Source: Saccoglossus kowalevskii
Lineage: Eukaryota > Hemichordata > Enteropneusta > Harrimaniidae
Direction of reading: 5' to 3'
Assembly (NCBI RefSeq): GCF_000003605.2
Contig: NW_003149789.1
Location: forward strand, 34,179-46,770
DNA: 12,592 nt
A program made the position numbers and the translations under genes. Below the pieces are notes generated by a model. It saw only the letters and a list, made by a program, of their open reading frames with translations, had not been told where the DNA came from and made no database searches. The first letter of the stretch is position 1. Every line of letters starts with the position of its first letter. Positions 1-8,318 of this stretch are shown one piece after another.

Positions 1-548
1 ACCCACGACGGACAAAATAACCCACCGACAATAAAAAAAATGTACTATAGCGAAACCATAGAACTGCAAAATCTACAATGCAATCGCTATAATATAAACG
101 ACGAATATACTTGTAATTACAAATCACACCCAATAAACATTTACTTACAGCATTCTTCGTTACATCAGTGGCCCGTTTTGAAGTCTGCTTCGTCAAACTA
201 CTTTCCAGATTTGCCGCCATCTTTTATGTACAATGCGGTGCATTATGGGAAAATTAAACTTATGATCGAACACAAATTGATAACAAAACGACATGTAATG
301 TAACATAACTGGACGGTGTCTACCAGGCCAGAGAACTAAGCAAATTACATTAACCCGTCTGTATTCTCCGAATTCAAACTTGAATTATAAGATAGGACTT
401 CTAATGCCTTTGCGTCGGTCACAATCAGAGTATACTTCGCCCTCTATTGGCTGGATTGCGTTTATGGTCGGTACTGGACGAGTCGAATGAAACATCATAT
501 GACTAGAGGCGAGCAAGGGGATAGCTGGTACAGATTACAGGAAATAAT
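1..548. other. Gene-free stretch, nothing recognised
   Basis: Ordinary AT-rich sequence. An 87-codon open frame at 40-303 (plus strand) has no recognisable motif, no signal peptide and no supporting splice context, so I treat it as chance. I see no RNA gene, promoter or repeat here. Confidence 0.5.
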
Positions 549-590
549 AACGGCATTATACTTTTTTTTTTTTAAACGTAAAATGCCGTT
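549..590. repeat. Poly-T hairpin with 9-bp arms
   Basis: AACGGCATT at 549-557 is the exact reverse complement of AATGCCGTT at 582-590. One further flanking pair extends each arm to 10 bp. The loop is dominated by a run of 13 T. It may be the remnant of a small foldback or MITE-type element. No function is claimed. Confidence 0.6.
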
Positions 591-1074
591 AATTGTAAAG
601 AAAATAAAATGGAAGTTCTATTTAAAATAGGTTTTTACACTTTACAGATAAAGCAAATTCCTGATTACATTTTTATAATATTTTTGAGAATCAAAATTGG
701 AAATTGCGTACGAATTACGACATTTAACTTTGAAAATGCTTTATACGCTTACAAAAAAATATTTTTGTACAAATTACGGACGAATAAAATAGCTTACATT
801 TTACACCTTGTCCGTGGTTACGAATTTACGTTTTTTATTTATTTACATTACGAAAATAAAAACAATTTATTACAACTTACGAAAATACCCCTTGCCGATC
901 CTCTTATTTGGCAAAAATAATTTTACCATCACTGGTTTACAGTTCTAAAATTTGGGGATTTAGGTATTTTGACGCTATTGAGAGAGTCAACCGTAAATGA
1001 TGTAGACTATTAATATGACTACCATAGGACTACTACCAAATTTAACTAGTGAAGCTGTGGAAAGACGGTAAACT
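591..1074. other. AT-rich gene-free stretch
   Basis: A 103-codon open frame lies at 609-920, but its residues (many I, F, Y, K, N) simply reflect AT-rich DNA. Short TTACGAA-like words recur about five times between 705 and 885, suggesting a very old repeat. The 16-base word at 773-788 recurs with one mismatch near 8786. No gene is supported. Confidence 0.4.
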
Positions 1075-1466
1075 CCCGGGGGGGTCACTCTATATTAAAA
1101 CCTTACACCATGTGAGTTCTTGCTAACAAATAATAGGCCCCTAGGACTGGCAGCACATTGCCAAACCATCCCCCTATTGCGGGCGCACTGTAAATGTAGT
1201 ACCCCCTAGAGCAGACATATTGAAGAAAAAAAACACCCCCTATTGCAGACATATATTGAGAACATCCTACTCCTATTGCGAGCATTCTCTGCCGTTTTTT
1301 TTCACTGAAGTAGGGTGTGATCAACTCAAACAAGCTATGGTCTAGAGTGCAGTGGTGTATGTGAGTGGTTGATGCAAGAGGGCCCTACGACTGGCGCAGC
1401 AACCCTGTGAGTTTATTCCTGGGGGCCTATTGCAGACAGTAACGGCATATAGAGTGATCCCCCGGG
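1075..1466. mobile_element. MITE-like element with terminal inverted repeats
   Basis: The left end, 1075-1095, begins CCCGGGGGGGTCACTC and continues TATAT. The right end, 1447-1466, is its reverse complement apart from one substitution and one missing G. The ~392-bp interval encodes no transposase, as expected for a non-autonomous DNA transposon (MITE). Inside are about four spaced ~33-bp repeats. A second shared word, AATAGGCCCC, lies just inside both ends in inverted orientation (about 1131 and 1430). A direct repeat containing GACTGGC occurs at about 1136 and 1382, so the element is internally rearranged. No clear target-site duplication was found. The superfamily cannot be named from these ends. 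Confidence 0.6.
1171..1285. repeat. Four degenerate ~33-bp tandem repeats
   Basis: The word CCCCTATTGC followed by a G/A-rich GACAT-like tail recurs at 1171, 1203 (diverged), 1237 and 1270, spaced 32-34 bp. A fifth isolated copy lies near 1423. The array sits inside the MITE-like element and probably arose by internal duplication of it. Confidence 0.6.
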
Positions 1467-1504
1467 GATAGAATACCATTTTGTGCATCAACGTTTAATC
1501 AACT

Positions 1505-2335
1505 TTGAATCAATTTCTGGCTAAAACGCAGCATAGACTTATCATCTCATTAAAGCATAGTGTATGCCAATTAACGTCGATGATCTGGACAGACAAAATT
1601 GGACATCCTTTGTTAAGAATATGTTGTATTCGTCTGGTGTTGGTACGTGATGGCTTGCACAAAAAGCAGAGATTTTTGTATCAAATCATGTCACAGTTGC
1701 GCGATATACACGGACAGCAGTGGCGAAAGTAATATTAGCAACAAACCTAAATAGCGTGTGTACAAATGTTATAAAAGCGCGTTGTAGCCGCAAAATACCT
1801 ATGACTAAATCGCGCGAGAATTGAGTCACAAGCGATCATGATGATAACAACACACGCTAAAACTCAAAGGCTCAATGTTTGTAAACCATGAAACGCTATG
1901 GCAATCTGACGCATGCGCAGGCGACAACTCACCTGCTTTAAATTTATTCAAGCTATGGCATGCCTCCGATGTTCATGTTTGCCGCTAAATGTTGGAGTTG
2001 GACGACATGAATGCATTGTCAATGTTGCTAGGATGTGTGAAGTATGCAATGGTACATATCTTAAAGACGGTTACCAATTTTTTCCAATATGCTCCTCTAT
2101 CAGGGCGAGTAAAATGCTTACTACATCAATATCTTTGCAACCTAAACACCGGTAAATATCCATGATGCGCACTACAGATGCTAGTGTGCTAAAATGTGTA
2201 CGCAGAGATTATTATGTAATTTTAACTGTTGCAGTTTATTTGTATACATCCACTTGTAATTTGCATATTTAAATTGTATTATTTTTCTTTCGTATATTGG
2301 CCGGAGGACTTGTACTACAAATAACTCAAATCAAA
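1505..2335 (+). pseudogene. Decayed non-LTR retrotransposon 3' end (ORF2 C-terminal region)
   Basis: Three plus-strand frames together resemble the region C-terminal to the reverse transcriptase in invertebrate non-LTR elements. Around 1505-1570 a frame reads LAKTQHRLIISLKHSVCQL. The frame at 1570-1647 then gives NWTSFVKNMLYSSGVG and ends in TGA. The first frame resumes at 1670-1729 with a FLYQ..SQLRDI..QQW pattern. After a gap, 1913-2155 gives a FK....LRCS.LPLNVGVGRH pattern followed by Cys42, Cys45 and Cys60 around a D-x-Y-Q. This resembles the usual C-x2-C...D-E-Y-H...C finger, with Gln where His is expected. An AT-rich 3' untranslated region follows and ends near a GGCCGGAGGA word at about 2300. 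At least three frame changes and internal stops show it is dead. No target-site duplication or clean tail was identified. Family recognition is from remembered motif patterns, without a database search. Confidence 0.55.
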
Positions 2336-3329
2336 CAATCAACAACATAACAATTTGAGTACAAAACAGTTTTTTTATTGAAAAACAGACAAAAAGTTAA
2401 CTATATATCAATTAATGTTTTTAAAACACATTATCCAATCGAGGACTTACACTCCATGTATACCATGTACTCTATATAGTACATACGAAATCGCTAAACA
2501 ATATGATCTTCACGCTCTCAAAGTTCTCTTATGGAGCGACTGCGTATGCGAGAAATTGTATGTTTAATTTTAGAATTCCTAATTGAATTAACAAAATCAT
2601 TAATAAAAACAATAATTTACCAATATATCATGTCACTGAAGATAAAACCCAAATACAAATAATTACTAAGACAACTTGAAACAAACAAGAAAAAGTAAAA
2701 TATGCATATAAATGAACATACTGACGTAAAATACTGATATACTATAATGATAACGTTTAACAGTTGTTGGCAATCCATTATTACCATACGGACGTTATTA
2801 CAGCAAAACCGCCATAGCAATAACTGAAATAGATAAAAAAAATTATCGACATGTCAGTTTGTAAATAACAAAAAAAAAGAGATCTTATGATCGAAAGTTA
2901 TTGTGTTTATTTTCTTGTTAAATGTCTATTAGTGCCGTTGAGGGCGCACTTAATCTAGTATGACTGTCTGCCGTGATAATAAAAGTGTTCTATATTTGTA
3001 TATTATGACATTACCTATAATATCAAAAACTGCCCAGTAACGATGGTAACTAACAACAAGTAGAAGCATGAAGACTTAGTAATAGCGCCATCTGCAAACA
3101 AATGTATATATTTTTACTTCTGTGTTAGTTAGTTTTTTTTATTTTGTGCCAGGCGACAGTTCCGGACATTGAGCGCCATTTTTTTTTCTGTATGTGCAAA
3201 TTGCAAGTGCTAGTGACGACACATAGTGCATTTTGCCACTGAAGTCATATTCATGTTTGGGACTACATGACAGGAGTGTGTGGCCATCTCTCTGTCAAAT
3301 TGCAATTTGTTAATGCGCTATCCTGGCGT
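2336..3329. other. AT-rich gene-free stretch
   Basis: No coding exon, RNA gene or element is recognised. The minus-strand open frame at 2617-2820 is hydrophobic, but only in the way AT-rich DNA produces. It has no splice or domain support, so I do not claim it as the missing membrane exon of the Ig gene. A small inverted repeat ACTCAAAT/ATTTGAGT occurs at 2324-2331 and 2353-2360. Confidence 0.4.
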
Positions 3330-3540
3330 CAACCAGGCCCGGTCGAACACAAGCACCTGCGGACCTTAACCAAGGTTCCCCCAAAGTCGCATTCGTTAGT
3401 GAATGAATCTCGGCCAGTGGCTGAGTCTGTGGCACACTCACTCAGGGGTCGACCCTTTGAAGTTCAGCCTATTAGGTAGGATTTGAACTTGGGTCTACCG
3501 ATCATGAGTCTGGTGCAACAACCACTATGCTACCAGTGAT
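3330..3540 (-). mobile_element. tRNA-derived SINE
   Basis: On the minus strand, the head has an RNA polymerase III A box, TAGCATAGTGG (plus 3522-3532), and a B box, AGTTCAAATCC (plus 3479-3489), at tRNA-like spacing. Between them an anticodon-like loop reads CTCATGA. The acceptor ends do not pair and the T stem is imperfect, so this is not a working tRNA. A higher-GC body of about 140 bp follows on the minus strand, down to roughly plus 3330. The lower boundary and any target-site duplication are uncertain. Confidence 0.65.
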
Positions 3541-3766
3541 CGAAATTTAGTTCAAAACAATCAATCAGCAAGCACTTCGCTTTGAATTATGGGATGGACA
3601 GTGGCAGCTGCTATCATCGGGGGCGGAGCTACGTCACAAGACGTTCTACGTTGCTAAAACGCACACCACTGTACCCATTCTCTTTCCCAGAGACCTTTGC
3701 GGCCAGAACACAGAAATAGAACTCTGCCTGGGAGATTTCACTGTACCATGTATTTATATGGGCCCT
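3541..3766. other. Higher-GC spacer with GC-box/CRE-like words
   Basis: This stretch is richer in G+C than its surroundings. It contains GGGGGCGG at 3619-3626 and TACGTCA at 3630-3636, which resemble a GC box and a CRE. No first exon with a convincing start follows, so promoter activity is only a possibility. Confidence 0.25.
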
Positions 3767-3847
3767 GCGCGAGCATGTGTGGAACGACGGGCGGCGCGAG
3801 CATGTGTGGAACGACGGGCGGCGCGAGCATGTGTGGAACGACGGGCG
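3767..3847. repeat. Perfect 3 x 27-bp minisatellite
   Basis: Three identical 27-bp units run head to tail. Each unit begins GCGCGAGCATG and ends GACGGGCG. The perfect identity implies recent expansion or homogenisation. The unit length is a multiple of three, so both strands stay open through it (nine-residue repeats), but no flanking coding evidence supports translation. Confidence 0.95.
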
Positions 3848-4586
3848 AAGAGCCGGTGACAATAGCTAAATTCGAGAAAACAACACAAATTCAACTTAAT
3901 TCTGAACAACTAAATTTATATATGTTACACACGCAGAGGTAACCTTGTTACACTATTCAAGGGAGTCTCAACAACCATCCCAAAGTACCGTTTTCTGAGA
4001 GTTTTCGGCATTTGTTTTCACGAGAATATACCATGTGATGGCATGGACGCGCATTATGGGCTTAGATAATATTTATCTCTTGGGCCAATCACTAATAAAT
4101 ATTATATAGAGCTGATGATCGGTATTTACATTTTTATGAGTACGTTTATAAGCCAAGATACAGCATAGAATATTGAAAATAAACAAAAAATGTCACAAAA
4201 ATCATGAACTGCTGCAACTCCGAATTGATTGTATTTTAATTAAATGTACCCAATCCCACAAATTAAAAAAAATACGCCAACCATTCATCTCGGTTCTCGT
4301 TTTCCCCCGAATAATTTTGCTGTAAGCATGGAACTAATGTCACTAGCATCCATGATCTACGTATCCCTTTTACGTACACGTATTATATACATGTACGTGT
4401 ATTACACATTACCAATCTATTTCTATAGGCATACATTTGACATACTGTGATCAACAAGTTACATTTTAAAAACTGAATATCAATCCAAAAAATGAATAAA
4501 TCTCATTTTCCAAGTATTGCGAGTTAATATGTTACGTTGACCAAATCCTGGAATGAATTTTGAATCAACACTCCATTCGTGTACTT
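3848..4586. other. Gene-free stretch downstream of the Ig exons
   Basis: This is where further minus-strand exons of the Ig gene might lie. I could not find a convincing exon for a third Ig domain, a membrane segment or a cytoplasmic tail. The open frame at 4244-4450 on the plus strand has no recognisable content. Confidence 0.35.
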
Positions 4587-4820
4587 GTTTCTGAGTACCT
4601 TTACCCCTAATGATGTCTGGTATCCCCTATTGAGAAGAACTGTTACTGAGTTCGTTATACCGGTCTCCATTATACCTGGTACGACTTACCCCATTGGATT
4701 ACCGTTTCCGAGTTCGGTATACCCCTCATTAATTATTGTACCCCCTAACATATTGGCTTACTTATATTAAGGAATATTGTATCCGAGTCCACTACACCCC
4801 TCATTATATCTGGTTCCTGG
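4587..4820. repeat. Four decayed tandem copies spanning an intron and an exon end
   Basis: A motif of about 40 bp, of the form GTTTCCGAGTTCGGTATACC then CCTCATTATATCTGGTACC, is seen at 4587, 4642, 4704 and 4779. Copies are 55, 62 and 75 bp apart. The copy at 4779-4818 lies inside the third exon of the minus-strand Ig gene and encodes residues around EPDIMRGVVDSDT. The other three lie in the downstream intron. Read in the equivalent minus frame, they still give related but broken peptides such as IPDIIRGKG and VPGIMETGITNSVT. Confidence 0.65.
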
Positions 4821-5085
4821 CTAGATTCGCATTTCACCACCGCATTGTCGTCACTCTTTTCCGGGGTAAGCGTCAGGGTGCTAACGACATCATAGGCACC
4901 GTCTTCTAGTTCAGTCACGTGAGATCCCTTCGCATTTTCCAACTCTTCGTCGTTCTTATACCAAGTTATCATCGGAGCAGGCTTTGCATTCGTTGCATGG
5001 CAACTAAATTCAGTGTCAACACCGACATTTACTGATACGATTTCTGAATGACTGAAGTCCAGTATGTCGACAGTGTCAGGCGTCT
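4762..5085 (-). CDS. IgSF protein, exon 3: C2-set-like Ig domain (partial gene)
   Basis: This is the second Ig domain of the minus-strand gene, about residues 134-241 of the spliced product if the longer exon 2 is used. It shows the B-strand Cys (FSCHATNAKPAP), the C-strand Trp seven residues after PAP begins (MITWYKND), an E-strand STLTLTPEKSDD and the F-strand Cys (AVVKCESS). The P-x-P-x-I-T-W and S-T-L-T-L pattern is that of CD80-like C2-set domains found in nectin/CADM-type and nephrin-type adhesion molecules. The usual D-x-G-x-Y-x-C is reduced to DDNAVVKC. The acceptor is TTTTCTACGTATAG after a pyrimidine-rich tract. The donor is A|GTAAGC. Both boundaries are phase 1 and the length is 324 nt, so the exon is a symmetric module. 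The continuing gene beyond it was not found. Confidence 0.85.
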
Positions 5086-5710
5086 CTATACGTAGAAAAT
5101 GAAAACAAAGTTTATAAATAAATGCAAACAGGGGTTAGAAAGTGAAACATTCCACAACCGATATTTTACATAAAGATATTGGTTCGCTCTACCACGATGT
5201 AAGGCTTATTGTGTGTGGCCACTCTGAATAGGTGATTTTCCGTACAACTGCGAGATCTCGCGAATTGCGTGAAAGACGCGCGACGAACATCTGCCACAAA
5301 AATCGAACGATTTTATTTTGAACTCGAATTTCTTTATTTCGTAGCTCACATCGAAAGGCCCATCTTTAACAGGAAAATATTGCGTTTGAATATTCTTACT
5401 CAAATGTGTACAGCACATTATTAAGCATGGAAATATCCTCCTAAATACTTTCACGTTTGCCGAATCCCACTCGATGTTCGTCGCCACTACGACGCTAAGA
5501 CCTTTGTTTGTCTTGTTTTTACGTTCGATTTCACGCATAACGCGGGATCTCGTAGTAATCGGAAAATGGTCTATTACAATTTATTTTTTCAGTGAAATTG
5601 AAATCAGAAATGTCATAGTGTTCGAAATATCCTAAATTACACAAGATTATCGGTGTTCCGATATAAATAGAAACGACATGCAATAAATACCAGTGAATTA
5701 TATTTCTTAC
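5086..5710 (-). other. Intron 2 of the Ig gene
   Basis: A phase 1 intron between the two Ig-domain exons, defined by the donor GTAAGA and the acceptor TATAG on the minus strand. It contains an unrecognised open frame, described separately. Confidence 0.8.
5206..5538 (-). other. Unrecognised 110-codon ORF inside intron 2
   Basis: An ATG-started open frame of 110 codons lies within intron 2, on the same strand as the Ig gene. The frame stays open upstream to about 5583. The product is mixed and fairly protein-like, with segments such as YFPVKDGPFDVSYEI and FDFCGRC, but I recognise no family. It has no signal peptide and no Ig hallmarks. Local sequence is richer in CpG than the flanks. It could be an inserted, decayed coding fragment, an alternative exon or chance. 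Confidence 0.2.
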
Positions 5711-6073
5711 TGTGTATTTTAAGTTCAGTTGTTCCAGTTCCTTCTTGTTTAGCAATATAAAAGTCTACTTCACAGGTATAAGAACCAGCGTCATCAAGTT
5801 CAAGTCTGCTAATAGTCAAACTAGCACGTGAACCTGACAAGGATGTACGACCAGCGAACTGATTATGTCCAGTACCAGTTCCACCATCTGTGACGTCATA
5901 GATTATTTCTTCAAAACCTCCGATTTCAGGTTGGAAGTGCCAGAGAATAAAATATCTATCCTGAAATGCAGAAGGCGGCGTGTAATCGCATGTTAGTGTC
6001 ACTGATGTTTGGACTAACGCTTCTTTGCTCTTTTCCACGATAACATCCAGTATTCCTGTACATAAATTAACAG
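5711..6073 (-). CDS. IgSF protein, exon 2: V-set-like Ig domain
   Basis: This is the first Ig domain of the minus-strand gene. With the longer acceptor, it covers about residues 13-134. Hallmarks in order are VTLTCDYTPPS (B-strand Cys, about residue 41), ILWHFQP (C-strand Trp, about 57), GRTSLSGSRASLTISRLEL (D and E strands), DDAGSYTCEV (F-strand Cys, about 113) and GTTELKI (G strand). The ~72 residues between the cysteines and the R..L..S.ASL.I pattern indicate a V-set fold. Such domains bind ligands or mediate adhesion outside the cell. The donor is A|GTAAGA and the exon is phase 1 at both ends. Two acceptors are possible: TTTTTTTGTTACAG, giving a start at 6073, or TTATGTACAG, giving a start at 6055. 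I prefer the first because of its better pyrimidine tract. Which IgSF family it belongs to is not decided. Confidence 0.88.
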
Positions 6074-6082
6074 CTGTAACAA
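6054..6082 (-). promoter_or_regulatory. Tandem alternative splice acceptors of exon 2
   Basis: Two AG acceptors end at minus-strand positions 6074 and 6056, exactly 18 nt apart. Both keep the phase 1 frame, so their use would add or remove six residues (AVNLCT) at the end of the signal peptide. The distal one directly follows a run of seven T. Confidence 0.6.
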
Positions 6083-7107
6083 AAAAATCATTAGCGGTGA
6101 GAAGGTTGTATTACCAAATAAAAAGTTGATAATGGTTGTTGGATCAATGGGTTAATGTTATCATGAAATATCTAGGTATTCTGTTTTTCAAATTCGTTAG
6201 TCTATAGGGCATAAAACTAAGATTATATTTTGACAAAAAGGGTGAAAATTAATGGGCAACATTTAAAATTATAAAAATATATATAGATGTATTGACAAAC
6301 TAAAAATCGCATGACGACAACAACGTTTTTTGAAACAGTAACACACAAACTAGTAAAATTCTTTGAAATGCATAGCACATTAAAGGTACAGATCATACAC
6401 ATAAGTTGTGTATTAGATAGCATTGGCATGTTGGTGTAAACTCACTAGCATCGATACATTTTATGTACAGGGCAAATTTGTATATGAAAAATACCAACTA
6501 TTTGGTTGCTATGACAAAACCCTGAATGTCACATATCTTTTAAATTAAAAGGGGTAGATATGATAAATAAATTAATTTTATGTTTTTAGGTTTTCGGTGT
6601 TTTTAATCTCTAATTGTTTCCCTACGAGTTATTTCCACCAAGATTCTACATTGAGATACGTGTTAAATCAATTGTATTATTATTGTCATTACAATATCTC
6701 AATTGAAAAAATGTTTAATCCATGTTTATCAATAATTTTGTTATAGAACAAAAGTTGAATTTGTCCCAATTTCCTGATATGATAGTTCAATTTTAATTTT
6801 CATTTGTCTTTATAAATTCTATGAACGTACGGTATGACGACATTCACAGAAGAAATACATTAGACACTCACCCTTACCACTACAGAGTGTATAATAATTT
6901 GAAAAAGATCTCGGAGTGAAAACGAGGACCAGTATTTCAAATCTATAAATGTGTGAATCATTTCATTTTTACTCTTTAAACAAGAGTGGTCTGGATACAG
7001 TTCATGTTTTCAGGGCGCCGTAACTTAACTTGCTTAACTTGGAGGAATGTGTTTCGTGTTCAGTTTGAGTCGGTGCTAGGCTAATCGTTGCGGCGTTAAA
7101 CTTTGAC

Positions 7108-7445
7108 GAATACGACAGTGCCGCCAAACTTAGGAATTACGTTCTCCGGCACCCATGACAGGGCCGCCTTGACGCTTACTAATTACCACACACTTCCTCC
7201 CATAAAAGGGCCGCCACGAAACTTAGAAATCACCCCCACCTCCGTCCATGACAGTTGCGCGACTCTTAGCAATTCACCTCCCCCACACACACACACCGCC
7301 GTACACGACAGGACCGTCACTCTTAGCAATAAACTCCGCATCATCGCCGCCGTCCACGAGAGGGCCGTTATATTTAGCAATTACCCCGCTCCCGTCTATG
7401 ACAGGGTCGCTACACTTAGCAATACGCACCTACAGTCTGTACTTC
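7108..7445 (+). repeat. Degenerate tandem repeat, about 7 units of 42-57 bp
   Basis: The core GACAGGGCCG....CTTAGCAATTAC recurs with anchor positions 7114, 7157, 7204, 7250, 7307, 7358 and 7400. Spacers are variable, C-rich and include a CA run near 7284. Because spacings of 57, 51 and 42 are multiples of three, a plus-strand frame (7103-7480) shows a recurring V-H-D-R-x-x-T-L-S-N peptide. The first spacing (43) breaks this and nothing else supports translation, so I call it a minisatellite. Confidence 0.7.
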
Positions 7446-7720
7446 ATTCAGTCGACACTCACCGCGACATTCAAGGCTAAATACCAACGTACCTTAGCAA
7501 CAATGAAATGTAGCACACTTCTAAATATTAATTGCTGATTTCACAATACCATACTACAGTCATAAAATTGTCATATTCGTGCACATAAACTAACACACAG
7601 GTCATACCTGTTGTTGTCCATACAGAATATACCGAAGTAAACTAGTTCGTGATTAAACTTTCCAAGACTGAACCTGTTATGTGAACTCATTATATGTACC
7701 ATGACAGCATGAACAGTCGG

Positions 7721-7755
7721 TCGCCTCGGTAGTCGCCTCGGTAGTCGCCTCGGTA
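7721..7755. repeat. 12-bp microsatellite, 3 copies
   Basis: TCGCCTCGGTAG is repeated almost three times, the last copy ending in TAA. It is GC-rich within an AT-rich intron. No function is implied. Confidence 0.9.
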
Positions 7756-7903
7756 ACGGTATTTCGAAAATAACAGGTTTTATCTACTGATGAACATTTG
7801 AATGAACACATACCTGAATACTAAACTAAAAACTTTTGTCTTTGATTTTGTCTTTGATTACCAACTGAATTATACAACATTTCAAAGTTTAATGCGGTTT
7901 AAA

Positions 7904-8071
7904 ATGAATAACCTTACAACAGTTTACCTCATCATTGTATTTGCGTATGCTTTATATTATAAAGTCAATGTCGTAGCAATAAATGAATATTATCATCGTT
8001 TATTGTTCCGAAATCTTGGGAAACGTCACCCGAAGAAGATCTCTGAGGTATCCTCAATAGTAACTGTGTAA
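7904..8071 (+). CDS. Candidate small secreted propeptide (speculative)
   Basis: A 55-codon frame from the ATG at 7904. Upstream in-frame ATGs at 7802 and 7892 are possible, but 7904 puts the hydrophobic segment at the N terminus. It begins MNNLTTVYLIIVFAYALYY, signal-peptide-like, with A-Y-A fitting a cleavage site. Then comes INEYYHRLLFRNL followed by Gly-Lys-Arg, the signature of prohormone cleavage and C-terminal amidation. A further KK lies downstream. NEYY followed 8 residues later by GKR is loosely like the C terminus of neuropeptide F precursors, but the Arg-Pro-Arg-Phe ending is absent. A possible phase 0 donor, GAG|GTATCC, lies at about 8049. It is nested antisense in intron 1 of the Ig gene. 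The AT-rich setting makes a chance ORF the leading alternative. Confidence 0.22.
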   Translation: MNNLTTVYLIIVFAYALYYKVNVVAINEYYHRLLFRNLGKRHPKKISEVSSIVTV

Positions 8072-8228
8072 ATGGCACATATCCATAAACACATTAAATG
8101 TATTCATTGTTGAGCTGAACAAGTTTTTGAGATATTTGACCTGAAAATTGGCAGGAAATGATGTCACGTGATATATGATTGTATTGGGATATAGCGGGAG
8201 AATTTTAAAACCATTATTATAATACGAG

Positions 8229-8266
8229 AATGGACATCAACTTATTAACGATAATCAATGTCCATT
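8229..8266. repeat. Hairpin with 9-bp arms
   Basis: AATGGACAT (8229-8237) and ATGTCCATT (8258-8266) are perfect inverted repeats. The 20-nt loop contains a secondary TTAT/ATAA pairing. This could be a transposon end remnant or a simple hairpin. Confidence 0.55.
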
Positions 8267-8318
8267 TCGTTATTTATTACAAACGCGTCAGAAGTAGCTG
8301 ATATGTCTATATCATACT

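Noticed and set aside
40-303. 87-residue plus-strand ORF as a gene
   Set aside because: No domain, signal peptide, splice context or codon bias is visible; consistent with chance in AT-rich DNA.
609-920. 103-residue plus-strand ORF as a gene
   Set aside because: Composition is dominated by I, F, Y, K and N from AT-rich DNA and overlaps degenerate TTACGAA words.
2617-2820. Hydrophobic minus-strand ORF as the Ig gene's membrane exon
   Set aside because: Hydrophobicity follows from base composition; no phase 1 acceptor with a good pyrimidine tract or charged stop-transfer segment was convincing.
3471-3540. Functional tRNA gene on the minus strand
   Set aside because: A and B boxes are present, but the acceptor strands do not pair and the T and anticodon stems are imperfect. 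It is a SINE head.
3629-3942. Repeat-containing ORFs on both strands across the 27-bp minisatellite
   Set aside because: A 27-bp unit keeps any open frame open, on both strands. Flanking residues show no family or signal.
4579-4770. Plus-strand ORF opposite the Ig exon end
   Set aside because: It is the antisense of the decayed repeat and the exon end; the minus-strand Ig reading explains the sequence.
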